Below are positions 10,711 through 18,423 of a stretch of DNA of 23,146 bases, piece after piece. Under the pieces are notes generated by a model. That model was not told where the DNA came from. It searched no databases and saw only the letters and a program-made list of their open reading frames with translations. Numbering within the stretch: position 1 is the stretch's first letter; the number at the start of each line of letters is the position of its first letter. The position numbers and the translations under genes are program-made. This DNA comes from Giesbergeria sp. (GTDB taxonomy: Bacteria > Pseudomonadota > Gammaproteobacteria > Burkholderiales > Burkholderiaceae_C): positions 1 through 23,146 of the forward strand of contig JAGNUJ010000009.1 in the NCBI GenBank assembly GCA_017987055.1, read 5' to 3'.

Positions 10711-11379
10711 ATGACTTCTTCCCGTCACCGCCGTTTTGACCTGATTGCGTTTGACTGGGACGGCACGCTGTTCGATTCGACGCAAATCATCGTGCGCTGC
10801 ATTCAGGCGGCGGTCAGCGACGTTGGCGGCGCAGTGCCAAGTGACGAGGCTGCGGCCTATGTGATTGGCATGGCGCTGACCCAAGCGCTGGCACATGCCG
10901 CGCCCGATGTGCCGCCCGAAAAATACCCCGAGCTCAATCACCGCTACCGCTACCACTACCTGCGCCTGCAGGGCGAGGTCAGCCTGTTCAACGGCGTGCT
11001 GCCGTTATTGGACGATTTGCGCGCACGCGGCCATTTGCTGGCCGTAGCCACCGGCAAAAGTCGGCGCGGCCTGAACGAAGCGTTGCAAAGCGCCGCATTG
11101 CGCGGGGTGTTTGACAGCTCGCGCACGGCGGACGAGACGGCAGGTAAACCGCATCCGCTGATGCTGCAAGAGCTGATGGCTGAATTGGATGTGGCGCCCG
11201 AGCGCCTGCTGATGATTGGCGACACCACGCACGACCTGCAAATGGCGCTGAACGCCGGCTGCCCCAGCGTGGCCGTCAGTTACGGCGCGCACCCGGTGGA
11301 GAGCTTGACGGGCTTGCAGCCGCTGGTGATTGCGCACTCGGTGGCCCAATTGCACGCTTGGCTGGCGCGCGAAGCCTGA
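10711..11379 (+). CDS. HAD-IA family hydrolase, phosphoglycolate phosphatase-like
   Basis: A 222-residue HAD phosphatase with all four motifs: FDWDGTLFDS (nucleophile Asp15, Asp17), ATGKS, the Lys of AGKPHP, and IGDTTHDLQMA. A helical cap of the Gph/PGMB type lies between motifs I and II (about 25-95). The substrate cannot be deduced; phosphoglycolate or another small phosphate ester is the usual guess for this subfamily. ATG 10711 is preceded by GGGGG at a good distance. An alternative ATG at 10696 would overlap the rluC stop (ATGA) and add five residues. The tight coupling points to an operon with rluC and possibly the S49 peptidase 73 bases downstream. Confidence 0.88.
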   Translation: MTSSRHRRFDLIAFDWDGTLFDSTQIIVRCIQAAVSDVGGAVPSDEAAAYVIGMALTQALAHAAPDVPPEKYPELNHRYRYHYLRLQGEVSLFNGVLPLLDDLRARGHLLAVATGKSRRGLNEALQSAALRGVFDSSRTADETAGKPHPLMLQELMAELDVAPERLLMIGDTTHDLQMALNAGCPSVAVSYGAHPVESLTGLQPLVIAHSVAQLHAWLAREA

Positions 11380-11452
11380 AAAGCTCAAGACCAAGGCAAG
11401 GCTGGGGCGCACTGGCATACTGCGCACACTCCTTAACCTGTCGAATTGTTAA

Positions 11453-12493
11453 ATGACCCAGCCGAACCAGTTTCCCTCCAGTGGATCTGAGCAAAAACCG
11501 CCTCCAGCCCAAGATATATGGGCGCAAGCAGCTACTGTTTCAGGAGCAAAAAAAACAGAAGATACGTCCGGCTGGGAGCGCAGCGTGCTCGAGAAACTGG
11601 CTTTTGCCAGCTTGGCCGAGCAGCGCGCCGCCCGCCGCTGGCGCACCTTTACGCGCTTGGCGTGGCTGGGGTTCATTATTTTTATGCTTTGGTTTGGTCT
11701 GACGCGCGAAATGACCACCACCAGCAAAAGCGGCCCGCACACGGCGGTGGTCGATATCAAAGGCGAAATCGCCTCGGGCGCTGAAGCCAGCGCCGAATAT
11801 GTGATTGCCTCGCTGCGCAGCGCGTTTGAGGATGAAGGCTCCAAAGCGGTGGTGCTGCTGGTCAACTCGCCCGGCGGCAGTCCGGTGCAGGCCGGCATCA
11901 TCAACGACGAGATCGTCCGCCTCAAAGCCAAACACGGCAAGCCGTTGTACGCCGTGGTCGAGGAAACCTGCGCCTCGGCGGCTTACTACATTGCCTCGGC
12001 GGCGGATGAGATTTATGTCGACAAAGCCAGCATCGTTGGCAGCATTGGCGTGCTGATGGACGGCTTTGGCTTTACCGGCACCATGGAAAAGCTCGGTGTA
12101 GAGCGCCGCTTGATCACTGCGGGTGAAAACAAAGGTTTTCTTGACCCCTTCAGCCCGCAAACTGAGCAGCAACTGCAATATGCCCAAGCCATGCTCGATC
12201 AGATTCACCAGCAATTCATTACCGTGGTTAAGGCCGGACGTGGTGATCGTTTGCAAGACAGCCCTGAGATTTTCAGCGGCCTGTTCTGGACGGGTCAGCA
12301 GGCCATTGACTTGGGATTGGTTGACAAGTTGGGCAGCCTTGATTTTGTGGCCCGCGAAGTGGTGCAGGCCGAAGAAATTATCGATTACACCCGCCGCGAA
12401 AATGTTGCCGAGCGCTTGGCCAAACGTTTTGGCGCAGCGATGGGCGCGGGCGCGGCGCGGACTTTGCAAGCCACTGGTGTTCAGTTGCGTTGA
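11453..12493 (+). CDS. sppA: S49 family signal peptide peptidase (SppA-like), membrane-anchored
   Basis: The 346-residue protein matches the short SppA form with one protease domain, unlike the 618-residue E. coli SppA. A cytoplasmic N-terminus of about 65 residues is followed by one transmembrane helix at 69-84 (LAWLGFIIFMLWFGL). The protease domain starts at TAVVDIKGEIASG. LLVNSPGGSPVQAG at 135-148 is the oxyanion region. The probable Ser/Lys dyad is Ser175 in ETCASAAYYIAS and Lys227 in TAGENKGFLDPF, in place of the usual ASGGYYIA and GKYKD contexts. The enzyme should cut remnant signal peptides within the inner membrane. No clear ribosome binding site precedes ATG 11453. It is convergent with the SDR gene. 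Confidence 0.92.
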   Translation: MTQPNQFPSSGSEQKPPPAQDIWAQAATVSGAKKTEDTSGWERSVLEKLAFASLAEQRAARRWRTFTRLAWLGFIIFMLWFGLTREMTTTSKSGPHTAVVDIKGEIASGAEASAEYVIASLRSAFEDEGSKAVVLLVNSPGGSPVQAGIINDEIVRLKAKHGKPLYAVVEETCASAAYYIASAADEIYVDKASIVGSIGVLMDGFGFTGTMEKLGVERRLITAGENKGFLDPFSPQTEQQLQYAQAMLDQIHQQFITVVKAGRGDRLQDSPEIFSGLFWTGQQAIDLGLVDKLGSLDFVAREVVQAEEIIDYTRRENVAERLAKRFGAAMGAGAARTLQATGVQLR

Positions 12494-12524
12494 CGAGGGT
12501 TCAAAGCGATAAAAAAAGTCGCCG

Positions 12525-13508
12525 CTACCGCTCTGATCCTGCCACCAAGCCCTCACGCACCGTCGGGTAGCGCAGCCGCACGCGCAGTTCGCGGTGCAGG
12601 CGGGTGTTGTCCAGCCGGCGCGATTCGCCCATAAAACTCAGCAGCGACGGCGGCAGGTGCTCTTGAGCGCTGCTGCGTGGCACGCGCGGCGGGCGCGCCA
12701 ATCCGTACAGGTCGGCAGCCAAGTCCATGTAGTCGCCCATCTTCAGCTCTGAATCGTCGCTGGCGTGGTAAATGCGCTGGGCTGCGCCGCGCCACAGCGC
12801 CGCAATACAAGCGCGCGCCAAATCATCGGCGTGGATGTGGTTGGTAAAGACATCATCCGGCGCAGCCAGCACCGGCGTGCCTCGACGCAGGCGGCCTTCG
12901 GGGGTGCCGCCTTCGCGGTCGGGTGCGTAGATGCCGGGGATGCGCAGGATGCTGGCGCGCACACCACCGCGCTGAGATAGGCCAATCTGGCGTACGCTGC
13001 GCTCGGCGTCGACCCGGCGCTGGGCGCGCGCGGTACTGGGGGCGGTGGCGCGGGTTTCGTCGATGCGTGCGCCACCGCAGTCGCCATAGACCCCACTGGT
13101 CGAGCCATAGACCAACGCCGCCGGCAAACGCCCCCGGCGCAGCGCGCGCAGCAGCGCCCGCGTGCGCGCATCACGCGCGCCGCCGCCAGCAAAAGCGCCC
13201 GGTGGCGGTGCCAAGTGCAGCACGCGGGTGGCCAAGCCGGCCAAACGGCGCAGCGTGGCCGGCGCGTCCAAATTGCCCAGCAGCGGCGCCACGCCCAACG
13301 CGCGCAGCGCAGGGATGCGCTCAGGCGAGGAGGTCAGCGCCAGCACGCGCACACGCTGCGCACCCGCGCCGAGGTCCAGTTGCCGCGCCACGCGCACGCC
13401 GACATCGCCGCAGCCAACAATCAACAAACGCTGGCGGCGAAAGCGCGCTGGCAAGGCACCCAAAGCATTCCAAGGGCGCTGTGAGCGCCGCGTCAAAGGT
13501 GAAGGCAA
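12525..13508 (-). CDS. SDR/NAD-dependent epimerase-like protein (YeeZ-like)
   Basis: A Rossmann-fold protein of about 327 residues. The nucleotide-binding loop is LLIVGCGDVGVRVARQL, with GxGDxG replacing the classical GxxGxxG. YGSTSGVYGD matches the Ser region of extended SDRs. After it comes DETRATAPSTARAQRRVDAE, where the usual Tyr-x3-Lys active site is absent, as in YeeZ-like proteins. RIPGIYAPDREGG and HADDLARA follow. The reaction and substrate are unknown to me. The start is uncertain: TTG 13508 has GGGGA five bases upstream; TTG 13496 is possible; GTG 13556 would almost reach the divergent reductase start. The gene is very rich in Arg, and the 31 bases separating it from convergent sppA lack a clear terminator. 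Confidence 0.75.
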   Translation of the reverse strand: MPSPLTRRSQRPWNALGALPARFRRQRLLIVGCGDVGVRVARQLDLGAGAQRVRVLALTSSPERIPALRALGVAPLLGNLDAPATLRRLAGLATRVLHLAPPPGAFAGGGARDARTRALLRALRRGRLPAALVYGSTSGVYGDCGGARIDETRATAPSTARAQRRVDAERSVRQIGLSQRGGVRASILRIPGIYAPDREGGTPEGRLRRGTPVLAAPDDVFTNHIHADDLARACIAALWRGAAQRIYHASDDSELKMGDYMDLAADLYGLARPPRVPRSSAQEHLPPSLLSFMGESRRLDNTRLHRELRVRLRYPTVREGLVAGSER

Positions 13509-13544
13509 AATTGTCCCCGCTTCATAACAAGTGATTGATTGTTT

Positions 13545-13549
13545 AAGGA
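13545..13549 (+). promoter_or_regulatory. Ribosome binding site deciding the start of the [2Fe-2S] reductase gene
   Basis: AAGGA lies eleven bases before ATG 13561. It supports that start over a TTG at 13531, whose extra ten residues precede the conserved ferredoxin fold. Confidence 0.55.
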
Positions 13550-13560
13550 TACCCACCCAG

Positions 13561-14631
13561 ATGACCGCTTCCGCGCCGCTTTCGTCCCCGTTTCACATCA
13601 CCGTCGAGCCCAGCGGCCGCAGCTTTGCCGCCGTGTCGGGCGAGACGCTCTTGGCAGCAGCGATTCGCGCCGGCGTCGGTCTGCCGTATGGCTGCAAGGA
13701 TGGCGCTTGCGGCTCGTGCAAGTGCAAAAAACTCAGCGGCACGGTGGCGCACGGCGCGCACCAAGACAAAGCGCTGAGCGCGCAAGAAGAGGCCGACGGT
13801 TTCATCCTGACCTGCTGCGCCACGGCGCACAGCGACGTGCGGCTGCAGGCGCGCCAAGTCACCGACGAGGCCAGCTACCCGGTGCGCAAAATGCCGGTGC
13901 GCGTGGCAGGGTTAGAGAAAAAATCGCCCGATGTGATGCTGCTGCGCCTGCAACTGCCCGCCACCGACACCTTCCGCTACCACGCCGGCCAGTACGTCGA
14001 ATTTTTGCTGCCCGGCGGCGTGCGCCGCGCCTACTCGATGGCGAATGCACCGCACACGCAGGCCCAAGCGCCGCAGTTGGAGCTGCACATTCGCCACATG
14101 CCCGGCGGCCAGTTCACCGACCACGTGTTCAGTGCGTTGAAAGAGAAAGAAATTCTGCGCATTGAAGGCCCGTTTGGCAGCTTCTTTTTGCGCGAGGAAT
14201 CCGATAAGCCGATTATTTTGTTGGCCTCAGGCACCGGCTTTGCGCCGGTGAAGGCGCTGCTAGAGCACCTGCAACACAAGCAAATCCAGCGCCCGGTGAC
14301 GCTGTATTGGGGCGGCCGGCGGCCACGGGATTTGTATTTTGCAGACTGGCTGCAGCAGCGCTTGGCTGAGATGCCGCAGTTGACCTATGTGCCCGTCATC
14401 TCCAACGCGCTGGCCGAGGACGGCTGGAGCGGGCGCACCGGCTTGGTCCACCAAGCGGTGCTGGACGATTTTGCCGATCTGTCGGGTCACCAGGTCTATG
14501 CCTGCGGCGCACCCATCGTGGTCGATGCAGCGCGCGCGGCGTATATCGGCCAGCGCAGCCTGCCAGCGGAAGAGTTTTTTGCCGATGCCTTCACCTCAGA
14601 GGCTGATAAACACACGCTGCCAGCAAATTAA
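13561..14631 (+). CDS. [2Fe-2S] ferredoxin/FAD/NAD(P)H oxidoreductase (annotated in relatives as CDP-6-deoxy-delta-3,4-glucoseen reductase)
   Basis: A 356-residue single-chain electron-transfer protein. Residues 10-98 are a plant-type ferredoxin with the cluster ligands Cys45, Cys50, Cys53 (YGCKDGACGSC) and Cys85 (FILTCC). Residues 110-205 are a ferredoxin-reductase FAD domain with RAYS at 156-159. From about 215 comes the NAD(P) domain with ASGTGFAP at 222-229, VTLYWGGR and VYACGAP near the end. This domain order matches AscD/E3 reductase and the reductase parts of ring-hydroxylating and methane-type monooxygenases. No dideoxysugar gene or oxygenase lies nearby, so its electron acceptor is unknown and the AscD name is probably only homology. 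It is divergent from the SDR gene, so the two may share a 50-base control region. Confidence 0.88.
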   Translation: MTASAPLSSPFHITVEPSGRSFAAVSGETLLAAAIRAGVGLPYGCKDGACGSCKCKKLSGTVAHGAHQDKALSAQEEADGFILTCCATAHSDVRLQARQVTDEASYPVRKMPVRVAGLEKKSPDVMLLRLQLPATDTFRYHAGQYVEFLLPGGVRRAYSMANAPHTQAQAPQLELHIRHMPGGQFTDHVFSALKEKEILRIEGPFGSFFLREESDKPIILLASGTGFAPVKALLEHLQHKQIQRPVTLYWGGRRPRDLYFADWLQQRLAEMPQLTYVPVISNALAEDGWSGRTGLVHQAVLDDFADLSGHQVYACGAPIVVDAARAAYIGQRSLPAEEFFADAFTSEADKHTLPAN

Positions 14632-14636
14632 AAACC

Positions 14637-14716
14637 ATAGCTACTAGCGCACATATCTAAACGCTTTCAGCTAGTTTTAGTACTCAATCGCTTTAAGCAC
14701 GTGCGCTAGCAGCTAT
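14637..14716. repeat. Dispersed intergenic repeat, copy C: inverted pair between convergent genes
   Basis: ATAGCTACTAGCGCAC (14637-14652) and GTGCGCTAGCAGCTAT (14701-14716) are inverted copies of the repeat core with one mismatch over 16 bases, separated by 48 bases. It starts six bases after the reductase stop and ends four bases before the folK stop, so it fills the gap between two convergent genes and could end transcription from both sides. Confidence 0.85.
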
Positions 14717-14719
14717 CAT

Positions 14720-15208
14720 TTAAATTTGCCAGCCGGGCGCGGCGTAGCGCTCAATCGCTTGGGTTTGCACGGCTTGCAGGGCGCTGGCGGGCACGCGCTG
14801 CGGCACCAACTCGGCCAGCGGCCGCAGCACGAAGGCGCGCTGCCACAGGCGCGGGTGCGGCACGGTAAGCGTCGCAGTGTCTATCGTTGCATCCGCCCAA
14901 TCGACGATATCCAAATCCAGCGTGCGCGGCGCGTTGCGGTAGGGGCGCTGGCGGCCGGCGGCCAGCTCGATGGCTTGCAGCGCTTGGAGCAGCGCTTGCG
15001 GCGCCAGCGTGGTGCTCAGTTCAGCGACGGCGTTGAGGTAATCGGGGCCGCCCGCATCGACCGGCGTGCTGCGGTACAGCGACGAGACCCGCTGCACGCG
15101 CGTTTCGCTGATGGCGTCGATGGCACCGATGGCCAAGCGCAGCGTATCAGCGCGCTCGCCCAAGTTGGCACCTAGGCCAATCCACACGGTGCTGGGTGGA
15201 TTACTCAC
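14720..15208 (-). CDS. folK: 2-amino-4-hydroxy-6-hydroxymethyldihydropteridine pyrophosphokinase
   Basis: FolK transfers pyrophosphate from ATP to 6-hydroxymethyl-dihydropterin, giving the substrate of dihydropteroate synthase in folate synthesis. Signatures are TVWIGLGANLG at 7-17, SSLYRSTPV at 42-50, and RPYRNAPRTLDLDIVDW, which has the Mg-binding Asp98 and Asp100 (E. coli Asp95, Asp97), then VPHPRLWQRAFVLRPL. The start is GTG 15208, giving 162 residues as expected for the family. This frame is open back to 15346, but the extra residues are low-complexity sequence lying over the pcnB tail. GTGAGTAA makes the folK start overlap the pcnB stop by eight bases, so translation is probably coupled. 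Confidence 0.92.
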   Translation of the reverse strand: MSNPPSTVWIGLGANLGERADTLRLAIGAIDAISETRVQRVSSLYRSTPVDAGGPDYLNAVAELSTTLAPQALLQALQAIELAAGRQRPYRNAPRTLDLDIVDWADATIDTATLTVPHPRLWQRAFVLRPLAELVPQRVPASALQAVQTQAIERYAAPGWQI

Positions 15209-16805
15209 CAGCGCCGCCGCTAGCGCCGCTAGCACCACTTTCGCCCGCGCCGGGTTTGCGGCGGCGGCGACGGCGTTTTTTGACGGCACCACTGTCGCCG
15301 TTGCCGCCGCTGGCTTCGGGGGCAGACGCTGCAGCGGGTTGTACATCGCCGCCAGCGGCTGGCTCAGTGCGCGGGACGCGGCGCACTACGGCTTGCTTGG
15401 CGCGGGTCAGCGCTTTTTGCTCCTCGCGCGCTTGCTCCATCAGATCGTGGCGGCGGCCTTGGTCGGCGTCGTAATACTCTTGCCACCAGCTGGCCAGCGC
15501 TTCGTCCACTTCGCCGACGTCGGCGCGCAGCCACAAAAAGTCAAAGCCCGCGCGAAAGCGCAGTTGCGCCACCATGCTCTCGGGCACGCGGCCCGAGCGC
15601 TTTTCAAAGCGCGGCTGCATCACCCAAATCTCGCGCATATCGGCGGCCAGCTTGCCCCGGCCGGAGACGTCGCCAATGCGCCGCTCAAACACCTCGTCAA
15701 TCGACTCTTGCAGCGCTTGCAGCGAATGCTCGCCCGCGGCCATGCGCTTGTCCCAGCCGGCTTTGACGTCGTGCCACAGCACGCAGGCCAGCAAAAAGCT
15801 CGGGGCGACGGGCTTGCCTTGGCCGACGCGCCGGTCGGTGTCGGTCAGTGCAGCGCGGACAAAGTCGCTGTCGGCGCGCTCGACCACCACGTCCAGCAGC
15901 GGGTAAATGCCGCGCGCCAGCCCCAGCTTTTTCAACTGCTCGATGGTGGCAATGGCGTGGCCGGTTTGCAACAGCTTGAGCATCTCGTCAAACAGGCGGC
16001 TTTGCGGCACGTCGGCCAGCAGGCGCTGCGAGGCAATCAATGGCGCGGCGGTGCCGGGCTCGAGCGTAAAGCCCAGGCCACTGAGCTTGGCGGCAAAACG
16101 CACGGCGCGGATGATGCGCACCGGGTCTTCGCGGTAGCGCTGCACCGGGTCGCCAATCATGCGCAGCGTTTTCTTGCGCGCGTCGTCCATGCCGTGGTGG
16201 TAATCGACCAAGATTTCTGTCTCAGGGTCGTAGTACATGGCGTTGAGCGTGAAGTCGCGCCGCGTTGCGTCTTCGTCCTGCGGCCCCCAGACGTTGTCGC
16301 GCAGCACGCGGCCACTCGAGCCGACGGCGTGCGTCATGCCGGCCAGCGCGTTGCGGCTGGTTTTCTCGTTGCCGGCGACTTGCTCGGCGGCGACGTTATC
16401 GACTTGCGCGCGGAAGGTCGAGACCTCGATCACCTCGTTTTCGCGCCCGCGCCCGCTGACGACATGGACGATGCGAAAGCGTTTGCCAATGATGAAGGCG
16501 CGCCGGAACAGGCTTTTAACTTCTTCGGGCGTGGCATCGGTGGCGACGTCGAAATCTTTCGGGCGCAAACCCAGTAGCAAATCGCGCACCGCGCCGCCGA
16601 CGATGTAAGCCTCAAAGCCAGCATCTTTCAGCACCGCCACCACATCCACCGCGCGCGCATCGACGCGGCGCGGGTCAATGCCGTGGACGCAAGCGGGTAT
16701 TTCTTGGCGTTGGCCAAACGGGTAGGCCGGTGCGACGACGACGGGTGAGCGGCGGCCGACCGTGTTGGCTTTGGAGAGCAATTTGTCGATGAATTTTTTA
16801 ATCAT
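15201..16805 (-). CDS. pcnB: Poly(A) polymerase I
   Basis: PcnB adds poly(A) tails to RNA 3' ends, marking them for exonucleases and the degradosome. The 534-residue protein is longer than E. coli PcnB (about 465). The nucleotidyltransferase core has IVGGAVRDLLLGLRPKDFDV with GG at 70-71 and catalytic Asp85 and Asp87. RRDFTLNAMYYD at 182-193 marks the family, and DPVQRYREDPVRIIRAVRFA follows in the neck. This set fits PcnB better than the CCA-adding enzyme, given the basic C-terminal tail with KKRRRRRRK followed by a Gly/Ser/Ala end. ATG 16805 overlaps the stop of the upstream phosphatase (ATGA), and the end overlaps folK. The pcnB-folK pairing is also found in E. coli. Confidence 0.95.
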   Translation of the reverse strand: MIKKFIDKLLSKANTVGRRSPVVVAPAYPFGQRQEIPACVHGIDPRRVDARAVDVVAVLKDAGFEAYIVGGAVRDLLLGLRPKDFDVATDATPEEVKSLFRRAFIIGKRFRIVHVVSGRGRENEVIEVSTFRAQVDNVAAEQVAGNEKTSRNALAGMTHAVGSSGRVLRDNVWGPQDEDATRRDFTLNAMYYDPETEILVDYHHGMDDARKKTLRMIGDPVQRYREDPVRIIRAVRFAAKLSGLGFTLEPGTAAPLIASQRLLADVPQSRLFDEMLKLLQTGHAIATIEQLKKLGLARGIYPLLDVVVERADSDFVRAALTDTDRRVGQGKPVAPSFLLACVLWHDVKAGWDKRMAAGEHSLQALQESIDEVFERRIGDVSGRGKLAADMREIWVMQPRFEKRSGRVPESMVAQLRFRAGFDFLWLRADVGEVDEALASWWQEYYDADQGRRHDLMEQAREEQKALTRAKQAVVRRVPRTEPAAGGDVQPAAASAPEASGGNGDSGAVKKRRRRRRKPGAGESGASGASGGAGE

Positions 16806-17503
16806 GGTTCGGTGTTGAACAAGTCCAAGATGCGCCAGCCGCGCTCTGCGGCCAGAGCGCGCAGGCGCTCGTCAGGGTTGGTCGCCACGGGATGGTGGAC
16901 TTTTTCGAGCAACGGCAGGTCGTTCATCGAGTCGCTGTAGAAGGTGCTCTCAACGCTGCTCCAGTCCCAGCCGCGCGCCGCCAGCCACGCCTCGATGCGC
17001 GTGACTTTGCCGCCGCGCATCGAGGGCGTGCCATCAATCGCGCCGGTAAACCAGCCGTCGGCACCGCGCTCTAGCTGCACAGCGAGCAGCTCGGGCACGC
17101 CCAGCGCCTTGGCAATTGGCGTGGTCACAAATTCGTTGGTGGCGGTGATGATGAGCACGCTGTCGCCGGCGTCTTGGTGCTGGCGCAGCAGCGCCAGCGC
17201 TTGGGGGCGAATCGCCGGCTGCACCACTTCGCGCATGAATTGCGCGTGGGCGGCGGTGGCGGCTTGCTCGCCGCGCTGGCGCACCGCGTCGATGGCAAAG
17301 CGCACGTAGTCGTGGACGTCCAAGGTGCCGGATTGGTAGTCGGCAAAAAATTCGGCGTTGCGGCGGCTAAATTCGACCGGGTCGTTCCAGCCGATGCGGG
17401 TGGTGAATTCGCCCCACTCGTAGTCCGAATCAATCGGCAGCAAAGTGTGGTCGAGGTCAAACAGCGTCAAACGAGGGCGCTGCGCCTGTGTGTCTGTGGT
17501 CAT
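16802..17503 (-). CDS. HAD-IB family phosphatase, SerB-like
   Basis: A 233-residue HAD phosphatase of subclass IB. Motif I is LFDLDHTLLP (Asp16, Asp18), motif II is IITATNEF, the motif III Lys is in RGGKVTRIEAW, and motif IV is YSDSMNDLPLLE. A small helical cap with YEWGEFTTRIGW and EFFADYQSGTLDVHDYV lies between motifs I and II, as in the YfbT/CicA and phosphoserine phosphatase-like group. True SerB proteins usually have an N-terminal ACT-like domain, absent here, so serine synthesis is not established; histidinol phosphate and other small substrates are possible. The stop overlaps the pcnB start by four bases, and hda ends 42 bases upstream. Confidence 0.88.
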   Translation of the reverse strand: MTTDTQAQRPRLTLFDLDHTLLPIDSDYEWGEFTTRIGWNDPVEFSRRNAEFFADYQSGTLDVHDYVRFAIDAVRQRGEQAATAAHAQFMREVVQPAIRPQALALLRQHQDAGDSVLIITATNEFVTTPIAKALGVPELLAVQLERGADGWFTGAIDGTPSMRGGKVTRIEAWLAARGWDWSSVESTFYSDSMNDLPLLEKVHHPVATNPDERLRALAAERGWRILDLFNTEP

Positions 17504-17545
17504 GCGAAAAAACGATCGTAAAAAAGGTGGCTGCTGCCGGGCGCA

Positions 17546-18235
17546 TCACTCGGAGTCGAGCATGTCTTTGAGCAGCGGAATGGTCAGCGCGCGCTGGGTG
17601 CGCAGGGCGTGGCGGTCAAGGCGCTCCAGCAGCGCCATCAGGCTGCCCAAGTCCCGCGCAAAGCGCTTGAGCATGTAGTCGGTCACGTCGTCGCCCAGCA
17701 CCAAGCCGCGCGCGCTGGCTTGTTGGCGCAGCACGGTGCGCAGTTCGGCCTCGCCGGGCATTTGCAGGTGAAAGACGTGTCCCCAGCCGAGGCGGCTGCA
17801 CAGGTCTTCGCGCAGCGGCAAATCGGCCGGTGGCACGCCACCGGTCGAGATCACCCAGCGCGGCACGCCGTTGGCCGGGCTCATGGCGTTGATAAACCAG
17901 TTGAAGGCGACGTTTTGCTGCGCCTGCGTGTACAGGTGGACATCGTCCAGCAGCACGCCAGCCCAGTTTTCGTCAAACGGCGGGGCATATTTGCTTTTGG
18001 CATCGCGCCAACCGACGCTGGCACCCTGCTCGCGCAGCGCCTCGCGCACAGCTTGCAGCAAATGGGTTTTGCCGCTGCCAGCTTCGCCCCACAAATAGGT
18101 CGGCACCGGCGCGCGGGCGCTGGTGTCAATCAAGGCCTGCTTGAGGTGTTGCAGCGGCGCGGCGTTGGGGCCGGGGAAAAACCCTTCCAGGGTCGGCACT
18201 GGAGCCAAGCCAATGTCCAGCGCAAGCTGCTTCAT
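17546..18235 (-). CDS. hda: DnaA regulatory inactivator Hda
   Basis: Hda, bound to the DNA-loaded sliding clamp, stimulates ATP hydrolysis by DnaA and so prevents re-initiation. The 229-residue protein is a DnaA-like AAA+ module without a DNA-binding domain IV. The start MKQLALDIGL carries QLALDI, a good match to the clamp-binding QL-x-L motif at the N-terminus of E. coli Hda. Walker A is GEAGSGKTH at 50-58, Walker B is VLLDDVHLY at 94-102, and LREDLCSRLGWG contains the box VII arginine. ATG 18235 has a G-rich site (18243-18248) seven bases upstream; a longer frame to 18271 would bury the clamp motif. It is divergent from purM and first in the hda-phosphatase-pcnB-folK unit. Confidence 0.93.
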   Translation of the reverse strand: MKQLALDIGLAPVPTLEGFFPGPNAAPLQHLKQALIDTSARAPVPTYLWGEAGSGKTHLLQAVREALREQGASVGWRDAKSKYAPPFDENWAGVLLDDVHLYTQAQQNVAFNWFINAMSPANGVPRWVISTGGVPPADLPLREDLCSRLGWGHVFHLQMPGEAELRTVLRQQASARGLVLGDDVTDYMLKRFARDLGSLMALLERLDRHALRTQRALTIPLLKDMLDSE

Positions 18236-18348
18236 GGCTGCACCCCCCGCGTGCGCTGCACGCAAATGCAAGATAGGGGAGCAAAACGTGGCATGGCAAT
18301 GGTGGGCAAGGGGCAGTAAAGATGTGTGTGGATAAGGACAGTGCCAGA

Positions 18349-18375
18349 TTGCGCAGCGCGCGCAACCCGTAGAAT
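18349..18375 (+). promoter_or_regulatory. Possible purM promoter
   Basis: TAGAAT (18370-18375) is one base from the -10 consensus and lies 48 bases before the purM ATG. TTGCGC (18349-18354) could be a -35 box, but the 15-base spacer is short. The 188-base gap to hda shows nothing else clear. Confidence 0.3.
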
Positions 18376-18423
18376 CTGCGCAAATTTTAGTCTGCCAGCG
18401 CGCTAGTCCGCGCCGTACCTGTC

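Noticed and set aside
12494..12524. T-run after the SDR gene as a terminator
   Set aside because: Seven T residues follow the stop on the minus strand, but no stable stem precedes them.
15066..16577. Open frame of about 500 codons on the plus strand opposite pcnB and folK
   Set aside because: It mirrors the GC-rich codon phase of pcnB, has no recognisable domain, and pcnB on the other strand has complete family motifs.
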